Shown here one piece after another: positions 12,161-24,894 of a stretch of DNA of 64,000 nucleotides (its first letter is position 1; every line of letters starts with the position of its first letter). Position numbers and translations under genes: made by a program. Origin of the DNA: Zeugodacus cucurbitae (Eukaryota; Arthropoda; Insecta; Diptera; Tephritidae); contig NC_071668.1 of assembly GCF_028554725.1 (NCBI RefSeq), positions 59,366,232-59,430,231 on the forward strand, in the 5' to 3' direction. A model generated the notes under the pieces. The model ran no database searches and was not told where the DNA came from. It saw only the letters and a list, made by a program, of their open reading frames with translations.

Positions 12161-13042
12161 TATAAAGACAGTAAAACAAAAGCTCTAATGGAAAGTATTA
12201 TAATTGATCTTTAAATGTTGAATATCTATTAATTTATGTCCAAACTTCTTACATTATTTTCAATAAAAAGTCAATGTGCACTAGTATCTCGATTTTAGAG
12301 ACCTTTAGACGTTAAGTTTAGTATTTTTTTAATTTAACAAAAAGGTTTATTATCAGCAGTAAGTAACTAATTGTGTACACTAAATTGAGTATGTGTGAAT
12401 AGCAAACTTGCTGATTTAATTAAGAACTTAATTGTCTCAATTTATTTCTATTTTTTTAATTAAGTATACTGACTTTAGCGTTGCTTTTAAATCTCAAACA
12501 CGAGTACTTATCGAAAAATACCCGTACATATGTAAGTACACATAATACAAAAAATTCGCAGTAAATTAAAAATTCCAATGGCACATTTAATGTTTCTGCA
12601 AATAAACAAACATTTCAATTGTTTACACTACTTTGCGTTTCAAAATAACCGATGCATAAAAATGCGTGAGTGAGCTTATTTGCGTTATGTGAATAGATTT
12701 ATATTCGTACATACATACATACATATGTACCTATGTAGATATTAGAAGATCAAAGTGAGTGAATATAAACAAATATTATATAATTTATGCTCGTGCACGT
12801 TAAATAAACAGCGAAGAGGTTAAATATCTAGCTTTATGCATACATATGTATGTATGTATATGCTTGTGTATTTTTCTAAAAACAAAAAAATCATAAATCT
12901 CAACTAGCCATACACTGATGCGCACACCTGTGTGTTTATAGAAGGTCGGACAGCATAAAAATTGTATGAGTTTGTGATGGATTACTGCCGATGGCATGTT
13001 GATTAATTAAACTTTTTTTTTGGAATTTTTATACAGAATGAA
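12161..13042. other. Non-coding stretch
   Basis: AT-rich with CATA microsatellites around 12710-12730 and 12837-12855. No gene or transposon end recognised. Confidence 0.5.
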
Positions 13043-13375
13043 ACGAAATGAAATTAAATAAAATTAAATAAAAAAAAAAATAAAATTGAATTGAATTGAA
13101 TTAAATTAAAATAAAATAAATTAGATTAAATTAAATTAAATTAAATTAAATTAAATTAATTAAATTAAATTAAATTAAATTAAATTAAATTAAAATAAAT
13201 TATAATAAATTAATTTAAATTAAATCAAATTTAATTAAATTAAATTAAATTAAATTAAAATTAAATTAAAATTAAATTAAATTAAATTAAATTAAATTAA
13301 ATTAAAATAAATTAAATTAAAAGAAATGAAATTAAATTAAATTAAATATAAATTAAATTAAATTAACTATTTTAT
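13043..13375. repeat. (AAATT)n pentanucleotide microsatellite
   Basis: About 330 bp of TTAAA/TTAAAT repeats with frequent single-base variants (AAAAT, GAAAT, AATTG). Both strands lack coding potential. It is an ordinary expanded and decaying AT microsatellite. Confidence 0.95.
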
Positions 13376-14897
13376 ATAAAATATAATTAAATTAGTTTTT
13401 ATTAAATCTATTAAACTATAAAATATCGCAAAATAAACACAATACACACACATTTTACTTTAAAATTTTAAAAGTCTGTTTTTTCTTTGGAAAAAACCCA
13501 AATTGATCTGCTAATAGATACCAAAAATATGAAAAACAAAAATAAATTAATGCAAATACTTACATAACAATGTTTTTTTTTTCGAAAATAAACTGTTTAA
13601 TTACCGCTGGCAACTTGTGAATACAATTTCTTATCATTTGCCGTAAATAAATATTTATGCATATTCATAAGAAGTGACAACAGTAAACAAATGAAATAAC
13701 AATGAACTCCAAATAAACACATATGTAGGAGAACCTAAACACACGAATTTGTCAACATATTAGTGTATTTGCACAGGTATATTACATACATACACACACG
13801 TGCCTGTGTCTAGTACTCATAGTAGCTCGAAATATTTACAATTGCTGAGCAAATAACACAAATTTGCGCCGCAACATAATGAATTTAATTGCGAGTTTCA
13901 GTGAAATTCGAGCAACTAGTTGAGCGTTGGCAGCAAACTGCAGCAAACACTTGAGTCACTATGATTTGCTACAAAACCATTAATTTATTACATTTGTGCC
14001 ATGTTAATGCCTCTATTAGTGCAACAAATGGCCGCATGCCACTATATTTGGCCGCCGGAGGCATTCCTAATTTGCGATGAATTTCTCCAACAATGCACAG
14101 TGCCACATATGAACATATTTAAGAGTAACACTACTTGTGAGTTGCATACATACCTTGTAGGAAATTGCTTTCACTCGAACTCTAAAATTCTACACAGCTA
14201 TACTAAGCTGTCTCAGTTTTCCTACGGCGTATTTTGTCCGTTCATTTATTTATTTATTTTTCGCACATTCATAAATTTTTTATACATATATCTTATAATA
14301 TATGGTTTTATCTATACTAACTTCCAGTTATTTGCCGCTTGGCTACTCAATCTTAGCTGCCCCAATGATTTTACACTTGAAATGACCATATTCTTCTGAA
14401 TATTTCATGGTCATCGTGAAATGCTTGGGCGCACACGCAGCGCCATAAATTGTGCGTGTGTTCCAAAAAAAAAAAAAAAAAAAAAAAGGAAAAGAGTAGT
14501 AAAATATTTCAAAAGGAATATAAAAGGCTAAGAGCATGAAGTAGATCACAAAATAAATGTGTTTTTTTTTTACTCTAAAAGTTTATGGTCAGTCTGTTTG
14601 TGTTTATAAATTATGAAAAATAATATGGCGAATGGTAGCAAACCATATTTCCGCACGTACAGATTAACAAGAGGTATACAAAATTAAGTTTTTGTATTAT
14701 CTTATATATTATGTGGAAATTTGACAAAAACAACTTCATTCGACTTAATAGTTTTTATCTTCTGTAATTGTAAATGGAATGGTTTTAACACAGTTTTGAA
14801 TTCATCAATTATATAAATCTCTACTTTTCGAAATTATCTTTCTTAGAGATAAATCCACTTACTACATTATTCAAAAAATAATTTTTCTAAAAAATGT
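13376..14897. other. Non-coding stretch with poly-A
   Basis: No gene recognised. A run of 23 A lies at 14465-14487. The ORF at 14001-14399 is hydrophobic and AT-driven, with no domain. No homologous LINE body precedes the poly-A, so I did not call it a retroposed sequence. Confidence 0.5.
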
Positions 14898-15416
14898 AAA
14901 ATGGGCGTGGCGTCGCCCACTTATGGGTCGAAAACCATATCTAAGGAATTATTCGACCGCTTTCAATTAAATTCGGTATATAATATTTTCTTGACACCCA
15001 TTCTTATCACAGTTGAAAAATGGTCGAAATCGGTTCACAACAACGTCTAGGTCCCATATAACTCAATTATGTATTTCATCTGATTCCTTAACTTTATAAT
15101 ATACACATAAGGAACCAATGAAGATAGCGTTATAAAATTTATTTACACAAATACTGTATTTGAGCTGTGACATCATTTGTGGGAAAATTGTCGAAATCGG
15201 GCTATTTATAGCCTTTCCTGGTCCCAGATATCGAACGGGAAGAAATCAGTGCCTAAGGCTAATTTCTCACCGAAAATATCGGTAAATCTCTCAGATATTT
15301 TAATTTAATTCAGATACTAGTTTATCAGAATGTTTTTCTCCTAATAGTGTGTCCTTGTACCAAAAACTGTCAAAATCGTGTTATAACTTTCCCTAGCTCC
15401 CATATACCTACTTATA
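14898..15416 (+). repeat. Dispersed repeat family R, copy 1 (left part)
   Basis: Starting at GGGCGTGGCGTCGCCC, this segment aligns with 40989-41623 and with part of 20434-21845. Shared phrases include ACCATATCT.A..A.T.ATTCGACC, CCGAAAATATCGGTAAATCTC and GTACCAAAAA.TG. It is interrupted at the TA of 15415-15416 by a Tc1-like element and resumes as TAGGTTT at 17023. It encodes nothing I recognise. The class (LTR fragment, Helitron or other) cannot be decided from this window. Confidence 0.75.
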
Positions 15417-17022
15417 CCCCAGTCAAATAATTATATGTGCATTTCTGCTTTTGTTTATATTTCTTATTCACTGTTATTTTTTGGATTTCGGTAAATGTGG
15501 AATAAAAGGTTGATATGTTACCGTTACTATGCAACGAAAATTATTTCATACTTTTCTCGTTCGTTGTAAAGTTACATTAAGAATGTGCTTGTGAATTGGG
15601 TATTACATAGTAAATATTGATATGTGCAAAATCAGCTTAGCGGATCTTTCTTACTGATAGTGTCGCAGTAAAAACTTTTTTTGCAAAAATTTGTTTTCAA
15701 AATTATTGTAGGTGCATTAACTTAATGAATTAATAAAAATTTGATAACATTTATTTAACTTTAAGCCTAAAATGCCTCGTGGTACTAGTTTATCAGCCGA
15801 GGAACAAGTAATAATCATAGGAATGCATAAAAGCGGTTCCAAAATGGCGCTAGACCAAAGCGACATCGGAACTGTATCTCAAAATTTTTAAAAAACCCCA
15901 CTAATTATGGTATAGTGCGACGCAGCGGACGAAAAACAACATTGATGAGCGGTGCGAAAGGATGATTCGACGGCTAGTAGTTGCGGACTTGATAAGCAGC
16001 GATCAAATATGGACCTAGTTAAGACAGAAAATCACAATAAATATAATTTTTCCAATTATTAAAGAGAGATTAAAAATCAGTTCCTGAAACACACCTCCAT
16101 GGCACCTAAACCAACGCTAAAGAAAGACACAATAAAGCACATTTGAGGTTTGCAAATAAATGCAAATTCTGTGCCGATAAGTGATAGAATATAGTCTTTA
16201 GTGACGAAAAAAAAATTAAATTTGGTCGGCCCAGGTCATTACAAGAAATATTGGAGAGATTCGCACCAGGAACGACGGTCCTACTACAAGCGATGTTTTG
16301 TAAGTGGTACCTTGATTTCATGGGCTGCATTTTGCTGCTGTGGAAAGCTATCTACATGTTTTATATTCACTCAAATGAATGCTAATATCAATGTAGACCT
16401 TTTGGACAGCGAGTTAATAAAATTTGCTGGCAATATTTATGGCATATAACTGGACATATCGAAAGGATAACGCTTTAATCCACACGAAGAACATCTTTAA
16501 CGACTGAAAAATTCTGGTATTACAATGTGCAGCATTGAGTTCGAACCTAAATCCTATTGAGGATCTCTGGGGGAACCTCTCTGCTCCTGTTTTCCAAAAC
16601 GGAAAGCAGTTTGAGACAGTATGCCACCTTAAATTAGCCATAAAGCAAGAATTTGCCAATATTTACATAACTATTCTACAGTCAGTAGTTAATTCTCTGA
16701 TTAAGCGGCTTAATTTAGTTTTAAAATATAAGGACAATTCTACTGACTATTAAAATAAACATTTCTTTCAGTTAAACTCAAATATATAGGATTTACTGGT
16801 AAAAATAGTAAAATGCACATATAAATATTTACTATTAGCCTAAACTTCAATTCTGTTTTATAGTTTAAAAAATATTTTGAAATTTGTTAATTTTTTGTTT
16901 TTTTTTTTTTATATCGTATACATTAATAATAACGAACCTGCATACTCAGAAATATTTTGCAATTTTGTAATCTTTAATTTTTTTTGCAAAAAGTTCATGC
17001 ACATATAATTATTTGACTGAGG
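15417..17022 (+). mobile_element. Tc1-like element with 26-bp terminal inverted repeats
   Basis: The ends at 15417-15442 and 16997-17022 share AGTCAAATAATTATATGTGC in inverted orientation with one mismatch nearby, flanked by TA at 15415-15416 and 17023-17024. Removing the element restores CTTATAGGTTT, which agrees with the uninterrupted repeat copy near 21025, so insertion site and TA duplication are confirmed internally. Length is 1606 bp, typical of Tc1/Tc3 elements. The transposase inside is broken. Confidence 0.93.
15772..16753 (+). pseudogene. Tc1/Tc3-like transposase pseudogene
   Basis: The region reads MPRGTSLSAEEQ at the N terminus and ends about 327 codons later at KYKDNSTDY, the normal length for a Tc1-type transposase. 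Visible features are an RRSGRKTTLM-like linker (about 15915), FSDEKK with the first catalytic Asp (about 16195), GRP-type sequence, MNANINVDLLDSELIKFAGNI (about 16376-16436), KDNALIHT with the second Asp (about 16465), and NLNPIEDLWG with the third acidic residue (about 16540). Only about 30 residues separate the second and third acidic residues instead of the 34 of Tc1, so a small deletion has occurred. Multiple stops and frameshifts make it dead. The intact 72-codon ORF at 16535-16753 is only its C terminus. Confidence 0.88.
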
Positions 17023-17030
17023 TAGGTTTA

Positions 17031-17696
17031 ATAACTCGAGTTCATGTTATTGAGTTTGTATTTGAAAACCTAAAGACCTTTTAAACTACTGGCATTTTTA
17101 ATATCTCAACAAATTTAAGGTATTGTCTCTATAAATATAAATGTTTCCAGTTATTATAAATTCCTTTCATGATTAATTTTTGTTATTGATTACTCATAGC
17201 TATTTTCATTACTAACTACAAACGCTCTATGAGTGAACAAATACTCACATTAAGTACTATAAATATATTTTATCGTTTTGCTCGTGCTGCTATCAAGAGT
17301 GCATAATAAATATTTTATAGAAGTATATGTTGAATTAATTACTTTACCTGAAGCGCCAATAAATATGACAAAAAGTTGAATTTTAAAAGATGGCATGCGA
17401 CACACGAATAGAAAACAAAACTAAGGAGATAAAAAGAAATATTTTTTTATATTTTTTTAATTAAATTAACGTAAGTCGTCATTTAGTAAATTTTTTTATA
17501 TTAAATGACGAACATAATTGATTTCTTCGTATTAGACAGTAATTGTTAATATCGCTTCGTATTAGTATGTAATCGCACAATTAAAAAATTTAGTTATTTT
17601 ATTAAAATTATATATATTTTTAATATCTATAAAAACAAAAAAATCGAGATTGAGAGATTTTATAATTATGATCTTCAATATTAGCTCATTAATTAA
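17031..17696. other. Non-coding stretch
   Basis: AT-rich. It may include diverged remainder of repeat R just after 17024. No gene recognised. Confidence 0.45.
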
Positions 17697-17880
17697 TAGG
17701 CTTTTCACACAGGGTCTAATTGATCAATTAACCGACCTCTGCTCGATTAAAATGCTAATTAAGATCGCTTTACCATACAAAATAAAAATCCACATCAATT
17801 AATCATTAATTTTAAATTGAATTTTAATCGACTTGAAAATGAAATACAACTCCGCAATAAAGACCGTATTTGTACGTTCT
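17697..17880 (+). mobile_element. MITE family A, left-half copy
   Basis: TAGGCTTTTCACAC at the left end leads into AATTGATCAATTAACCG and CTCGATTAAAATGCTAATTAAGATCG, then TTGAATTTTAATCGACTTG. This matches the left half of the copy at 43197-43574. The right half is missing. Non-coding. Confidence 0.75.
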
Positions 17881-20433
17881 TCACCAAAGAATTTACTTAG
17901 TAAATGGAAAATTTTGAATTAGCAGTTCAGTTAATTATATAACCTTAAGCGACTTTAATTTAGCATTAACACAATTACTGTAGCAAATTTGAAATAATTT
18001 AAAAAACATCTTGTAAATATATTTTTTTATTTTACTTTAATTTTGATTTTCGTTTTCAGTTATTTTTTATTTATTTATTTATTTTTTAATTGACGAACAG
18101 CAACCTTCGATTTGTCATGGCTAATTTGTTGTACACTTTACATACGTGCTGTCTTCACTTGTGTTACGTCTTCTTTTATATGTACTCGTGTCTTTTACTT
18201 ATACTCTGTTGTTGTTGCTTGCCATGCAGTTTCGTTGCTCACCTTACAAGTCTGTCCTTTCTTAATTTTTTTTTTTTAATTATTTTGAAGGCAAATTTTA
18301 TAAATGCCAATATTCATAGAAACAAATCATTTTGGTTTATTTGCTGTTGCACACAAGCTTCACAAAGCTTCTCATTAAACATAAGTACTAGGCAGTTTTT
18401 TTCGCATTTGATAAATACACACTACCATAAAAAAATTGATTATAGGCCTGAATGTGAGAAAAGGAGGTCGTTTACACCTCCTCGAATAGTTGCTGTTGAA
18501 GACCAACATAATAGCCATTGATGCGGGTAATTTGTTGTTTTTGAAAGGGCGCATGCGCACGCGCTTTTTTCTTGAAGTGATTATAACTGAAGATTTGTTT
18601 CGTATACTGAATGATTATTCAAAGGTGTTAGTTAATTTAAAAAATAAAAAATTATATAGAGGTGTTAGATGATTACTTTTTTATTATTAATCATATTATG
18701 CTTTTTAATTACTTGAAGCGTTTCTGTATCCCTTCCGTAAAGTGATCGTTTGTTGGAGGTCCATTCTTTTAATTAATTTTGAGTGTCAAGGTTAAAATAA
18801 TTGCCCAGTAATGGGTAGGCCAAATTGTAAATTACCATTTTGGTGTAATCAAAGTGAAATCATTGAAATATTTTCAACTTTGCAGATTTTCACCAAAGAA
18901 CTCGTCATTTTTTGTGGATCCTATCATTTGAAGATTTGTCTTCCAAAAGTTTCAAAGTGGAGCTTTTGATATGTTTAAAATACTATATTGTTGCCTGAAG
19001 GTCTTAAATCTAGCTTCTATAGTTTTATAATTGCCTTTACATCTATCTCGATTCTTCGAAATCCCGAATTTTACTATTGACTCTTTGTAAAGTTCAAGTA
19101 AATCGAACACCATTGGCTCAGATGTGTGTTTATTTCACTTTTGTGGCTATTTTCAATTCCATATCTGTATTTTTATTCAATTATATATCTATCTAACCAG
19201 TTTTCTATTAAACTATCCAACTATATATCTATCTAATCTACCTATTATTCTATATCTTTATAACCATCATATAATCTGCTATCTATCTAACTGTTAACAA
19301 TCTATATATATATAAATATATATCTATAATTACATATCGAATTACCCAACTATATATCTTGTATAACAATTTAACTATCTACCGATTTATCTATCCACTT
19401 GTAACCGAATCTATGTATCCGTCTACCAATTGATAAGTTGAGGGGTCCGCGTTGAATATGCGTCTCTGATATTACAAATCGTACTCCCTATTATAGCTCA
19501 TTAATATAGATTTTATAGCATACCCTGAAAAATCCAACTGATTCTTCGAACTGAAGTTCAAGTTCACCGCTATAATTGTATTGATTTTTCTAAGATGTTA
19601 CGACAAACTCTAGAGCTGGACGACCAAGTAAGCTCAGCAAAGATCTCGATTTAGTTTCAATAGTTTTTTTTCTATAGGAAAGGGTAGATTCTTGCTGGTA
19701 ACCAGATGCTTAAAAATGTTTAAGGAAGTGGGTAACGGTTTCTCACATAGATTAATTTGTTAGTAAGTCCCCGCCAATATCATATTTTAAGTACTAGAAA
19801 ATATGGAAATTCTTATTATAATATCTCTCAGACCTTTTCAATTGAGACCTGAGATCAATTTTCTTGGTTGAAAGACTTGGGATTAAACCAAGAATAATAT
19901 CAATTTACTAAAAATTTACTATAAAAAACTTAAACAAACTCTGGTAACTCTAATCTGTCTGACTGTGTCATGGTTTTTGTCCATCATACAATCATCATAT
20001 AATTATCATTTTATTTCAAACGCTTTAAACTATAATTAAAACCAAAAAAAAATATTTTAGTTACACCCATGTTTACTTAGTGTATGTGTGGTTGTGTGTA
20101 AAGAATTTTAATGATCATAAAAGTTTAGTTCGCTGTTGCTACCACAAAGCGCCTATTAAAATCACTGAAATGAAGGAAGCGTCTGGTCACGTTTAATCGC
20201 CTGAAATATCTTCTCTCCTTTGAGCCCCTTTTCTGCGGCCTCATACACCTCTTCACACAGCATGTGCGTATGTATGCGTGTTGTTAGTGCATGCGTGTGA
20301 TTTTCACGCCTGATTATAGTAATTTTTATAGAAGTGTCTAACAGCGAAGTGGCAGAAAGCAGCACAGGTGGGGAATAGGTATTCAACTAACGAAAGATCA
20401 TCAGTGATACATAAGTATGAGTGTATATATATC
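17881..20433. other. Non-coding stretch with CTAT-rich tract
   Basis: No gene recognised. 19180-19440 is a degenerate CTATCTATCTAAC/TATATATCT tract, a decayed tetranucleotide microsatellite. ORFs at 18090-18672 and 20162-20386 carry no domain. Confidence 0.5.
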
Positions 20434-21845
20434 TTTACACTCTCGCAACATGTTGCACAGAGTATAATAGTTTTGTTCACTTAAGAACTAAAAGAGATAG
20501 ATAGCTATAGGGTTCCAGAGGTCTGTCTCTACGTCCGTCTCTCTATGCAAGCGATAACTTGAGTAAAAATTAAGATATCTTAATGCAACTTGGTACACAT
20601 TTCTTGTCATCCTGCTAAGATTGGTATTGCCACTCCCAGACTCCAAAGACGATAACGGAAAACCTATAAAGGGCTATAACTAAGCCACAAATAAAGTTAT
20701 GAAAGATATATTTGGTAGAGTGGATCACACTAGGGTGGCGCATATTTGGATGTATTTTTTTTTTAAGTGGGAGTGGCCCCGCCCCAAATAGGTTTTTTGT
20801 ATTTACCTCACAAAATTGTCGAGATCGGACTATAACTTTACAGGCACCCTGATATCGTACATGAAGAACTCAGTGTCGAAGGGTAATTTTTCACCGAAAT
20901 TATCGGTAAATCTTTCAGATTATTTTAATGTGATTCAGAGGGTATTTCTTCTTCTAATAGTGTGTCTCTGTACCAAAAATGGTTAAAATCGAGTCATAAC
21001 TTTCTCTAGCTCTCATATACCTACTTATAGGTTTTTCAAAAACACGATGGGCTTTATACCGCATATATCGGTTTATATATGAGATATTTTAGCAAAATTC
21101 AATGAACGTATAGGCTTGGATATAGGGTACCTTGATGGGGAAAATGAGTGAAATCGGTTCACGAATTACCTCAGCCCTCATGAACTATATATGATGATTT
21201 CCGTTATTCTATTAGACTTTATACCGAATGTACGGGTAAAATTGTGTGTTATCTTAAGGGGTTACATGAGTTTTGTCGTGTAAAAAATGGCCTATTTTCA
21301 ATATTCAATCAAAAAAATTATTTATTTAATTCAAACTTGTTTCTGTCTTATAGATACATATTTAAAGAATAATTTTTGTAATTTTCAAAAAAATTAAAAC
21401 TCCCCCATTTTGACGTCATTTCCGGTGACAAAAAAGTAAAAATTTCGGTCAAATTTGCTTGACATTTTGTTTGTTTTAAATAGTTGTAATTGAAAAAAAG
21501 ATAAAATCCTTCGTTCAAGCACGAGTAAATTGTATCTCGAACACCTGTGTCGGTTGAGTAGTTTTCCGTTGTTTGAAAACCAACTTTGAAACACGGTTCC
21601 GAGAAAAACGCGTTTAAGGTTTTGAGTAACAATAATACCTGACTTGCAGCGCACACCTTCGAAAAAAAACTATTATTCGGATCGTCTTGAGATGTTCTAG
21701 AAATTAATAATAACCAAGCAAACCAACAATCGATTGTTTGAACCCACGAAAACCATGTAACCCCTTAAACAAATTATATCAATAAATTGCGAGAATATAA
21801 AATGTCCGGTTACACCCGAACTTATTAGCCCTTCCTTACTTGTTT
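20434..21845 (+). repeat. Dispersed repeat family R, longest copy
   Basis: It begins TTACACTCTCGCAACATGTT...AGAGTATAATAGTTTTGTTC and ends AGCCCTTCCTTACTTGTTT. The end matches 41600-41623 and the middle matches the 14.9-kb and 41-kb copies. It carries a TTAA-flanked MITE insertion (21258-21764). Without the insertion it is about 900 bp. No ORF. The theme resembles a repeat I associate with higher flies generally, but I cannot classify it. Confidence 0.75.
21258..21764. mobile_element. piggyBac-like MITE with TTAA duplication
   Basis: The 507-bp insertion is bounded by TTAA at 21254-21257 and 21765-21768. Its ends are GGGGTTACATG and CATGTAACCCC, a perfect 11-bp inverted repeat. The interrupted sequence, ATCTTAA then ACAAATTATATCAATAAATTGC, matches copy 3 of repeat R near 41550-41570, so the empty site is visible within the window. 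A TTAA target is diagnostic of piggyBac-type transposition. The two minus-strand ORFs inside (21348-21656) show no transposase motif, so I treat it as non-autonomous. Confidence 0.88.
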
Positions 21846-23543
21846 ATTTGTATTTTAAATGTTTGCATATTTTTTATTCTCCTTAATTTATTTTTTTTTT
21901 AATTATTGTTATTATTGTTTTTTATTAAAAAACATTCCAAGTTTGTAAAGTTTGTTTTTAATTTTTTCTCATTTTTGTTTTCCATAATTATAATTTTAAT
22001 TTTTTTTCTAAACTGTAAGTTATATTTTCTTAATTTTATTTTGTAATTATTTTATCACTTACCCTGGCCTTTAACTTGCCTTTATTACTCAGTTTTCACT
22101 GCCTTGTCAAGTTCCAAAGCATTCATACCGCAGAAGATTACCGATCCTACACAGATAGTTGCTTAGTTTGTAGCTATCTGCACGCGCATCAGCCATCGTT
22201 AGCAGTCGAACGCCCAGCGCACAGCGTCAAGTGCCTGGCAACAAAGCGCCACTCAAGCGGCGCATCAGTGATGGTGCTAATGTTTCAGCGCCGATATCAA
22301 CTACTGATTGGTGGCAACGCACCGCGGTCATGAGGCGAGAAAAGCACACACAAACACATACACACTTATATATAAGTAGCTACTTATATATGTATTATAT
22401 ATATTACTATATATACACGAGCGTGTTAACTTAGTTATAGTTTACTTGCTGTTGGCGGGCGTTGCTGCTGCTTAATTGCTTATGTCACAAGTGGCTAACA
22501 ATAGCACAACAACTATAAAGAACATCTACAAACTGCGCATGCGCAACTTAGACTCTTCAAAGTTAGCCTGCTTCTACGTCTAAGTATACTTTAATAAACA
22601 ACAAATAATGGCGAACAATAACAACAACAAACATAGCACTTAAAGCACACACATATGACTTTACTTGCTACGTGTCGTAAAAAATAATAAAAATACACCA
22701 ATAACAACAAAAGAAATCCATCAACATTAAGCATGCAGAACAGCTTTCGGCGACGACAACGTCACTCTTCAGCGCTATGCTGCACCGCCACCAGTATTTA
22801 TTGTGCGCACTCGCTGCAAAAGTTTTGCAAAAAAATAAAACTTAAAAAAAAAATTGTAAAACTTTTTTAAATAGCAAATCACAGGCTGTGCAGCAGCAGC
22901 AGCGGCTGCAATACGTGCTCGCAATACGCATTATTGCTAGTTTTTATTATTTCAGCGCATATTTTTTTCGCATTTGTTGATTGCCAGCTATAAGCAGTCA
23001 GTGCGTTTAGGTCGTTGCAAGGCGGTAAGCATAGTGTTTAAAGATCATTTCAAAATCAATATTACTCAGTAGAAGCTTCAGTACTGAATAAGACTACGAC
23101 CGAGTTTTAGAATACAGCTGTAAAAGATGGATTTTGGTATCTAAAAATCGACTTAGGTCGGTACAAGTCTATTTTCTGATGACACCGAAACCCGAACGGA
23201 ACTTTAATTACACCATTAAAGAAGTTTAGATGCAAATCTACTGGATCTACATAATCTCGTATACATACAAATTTCTTTACTATTTTGGCTTTTTGAAATT
23301 AGCAAAGTGTCAACTTCCAGTAATAATTTTTAAACCAATTCCTCTTCATTAACACACTCATAAATATCTTTCTTTCTGTCGAGTATTCTCTTGTTTATCG
23401 AGACTTGCCTTGTTCACCTTTGACTCCACTGGTTAAATAATTTTCTTAAGGACAAATTTTCTTAAGGACTAGTAGGCCCTTAAAGACTTTACCTATAGTT
23501 AGAGTAGATCTTCGACTATAGTAAGAAAAGTAAAAAGACGAAC
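21846..23543. other. Non-coding stretch, locally GC-richer
   Basis: 22090-22330 and 22740-23020 are less AT-rich than the surroundings and contain CAG/AAC triplets (GCAGCAGCAGCAGCGGCTGC at 22891). No splice-bounded coding exon was found. Probably old unique intronic DNA, possibly with regulatory content. Confidence 0.45.
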
Positions 23544-23963
23544 CAAAAACAAACTCTACAAGTCGCTCATTATTCCCTTCCTGCTTTATGGTACAGAAGC
23601 ATGGATGACCTCGACGTGCGAGGCAGTACTAGAAGCTGTCGAGAGAAAGGTTTTGTGTACGCCGATGATATTGATATCATCGAAGCAATAACCGCGCCGT
23701 TAGTTCTGCTTTTTCCCGCATGGATAAGGAAGCGAAGCGAATGGGTCTGGTGGTGAACGAGGACAAGACGAAATATCTCCTGTCATCAAACAAACAGTCA
23801 GCGCATTCGCGTCTTGGCTCCCACGTCACTGTTGACAGTCATAACTTCGAAGTCGTAGATAATTTCATATACCTGGGAACCAGTATCAACAACACAAACA
23901 ACGTCAGCCTCGAAATCCAGAGCAGAATCACTCTTGCCAACAGGTGCTACTTTGGACTGAGTT

Positions 23964-24894
23964 CTCTTCTTCTTAACTGGCGTAGAAACCGCTTACGCGG
24001 TTATAGCCGAGTCCACAACAGTGCGCCACGCATCTCTCCTTTTGGCGGTTTGGCGCCAATTGGTAATACCAAGTGAAGACAGGTCCTTCTCCACCTGGTC
24101 CTTCCACCGGAGTGGAGGTCTCCCTCTTCCTCGGCTTCCACCAGCGGGTACTGCATCGAAAACTTTCAGAGCTGGGGCACTTTCATCCATTCGAACAACA
24201 TGACCCAGCCAGCGTAGCCGCTGTCTTTTTATTCGCTGGACTATGTCTATGTCGTCGAACAACACATACAGCTCATCATTCCATCTTCTGCGGTATTCGC
24301 CGTTGCCAATGTTTAAGGGACCGTAAATCTTCCGCAAAACCTTTCTCTCGAAAACTCCTAGTGCCGTCTCATCGGATGTTGACACCGTCCACGCTTCTGC
24401 ACCATAAAGTAGGACGGGAATGATGAGGGACTTGTAGAGTTTAGTTTTTGTTCGTCGAGAGAGGACTTTACTTTTCAATTGCCTACTCAGTCCATAGTAG
24501 CACCTGTTGGCAAGAGTGATTCTGCGTTGGATTTCAAGGCTGACATTATTATCGGTGTTAATGTTGGTTCCTAGGTATACGAAATTATCTACAACTTCAA
24601 AGTTATGACTGTCAACAGTGACGTGGGAGCCAAGACGCGAATGCGCTGACTGTTTGTTTGATGACAGGAGATATTTCGTCTTGTCCTCGTTCACCACCAG
24701 ACCCATTCGCTTCGCTTCCTTATCCAGGCGGGAAAAAGCAGAACTAACGGCGCGGGTGTTGTTTCCGATGATATCAATATCATCGGCGTACGCCAGGAGC
24801 TGTACACTCTTGTAGAAGATTGTACCTTCTCTTTCTTATTCACTGGTTATTCGTTTTTATGTGGTGGGTCCCAAGCCCTACGTACAAGTACAAG
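23964..24894 (-). mobile_element. RTE-type LINE copy D, inserted inside another RTE copy
   Basis: On the minus strand it starts with the family leader (GGGACCCACCACATAAAAAC near 24850-24870). It then jumps directly to the YADD part of the reverse transcriptase and runs to the 3' terminus, CCAGTTAAGAAGAAGAG inverted, at 23964. It therefore has both element ends but lacks the endonuclease and the first half of the polymerase. A 6-bp TGAGTT flanks it on both sides. Confidence 0.85.
23993..24706 (-). CDS. RTE reverse transcriptase C-terminal part, 237 codons (copy D)
   Basis: The frame is open from about 24836 and includes [14 protein letters not shown] with the polymerase active site. The annotated ATG at MGLVVNEDK is only the first Met after it. 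Following it are the thumb region ([14 protein letters not shown]), the [13 protein letters not shown] and [15 protein letters not shown] segments, and the natural C terminus [12 protein letters not shown]. It is nearly identical to the 29516-30229 ORF. The first two RT motifs and the endonuclease are missing, so it cannot retrotranspose alone. Antisense ORFs at 24021-24423 and 24618-24815 are shadows of it. Confidence 0.85.
   Translation of the reverse strand: MGLVVNEDKTKYLLSSNKQSAHSRLGSHVTVDSHNFEVVDNFVYLGTNINTDNNVSLEIQRRITLANRCYYGLSRQLKSKVLSRRTKTKLYKSLIIPVLLYGAEAWTVSTSDETALGVFERKVLRKIYGPLNIGNGEYRRRWNDELYVLFDDIDIVQRIKRQRLRWLGHVVRMDESAPALKVFDAVPAGGSRGRGRPPLRWKDQVEKDLSSLGITNWRQTAKRRDAWRTVVDSAITA

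Noticed and set aside
14465..14487. Poly-A as the tail of a processed retrocopy
   Set aside because: No recognisable transcript-like or LINE sequence upstream and no target-site duplication seen.
18090..18521. 143-codon ORF with hydrophobic stretches, and a similar one at 14001-14399
   Set aside because: T-rich DNA yields Phe/Leu-rich random ORFs. No signal-peptide logic or family similarity visible.
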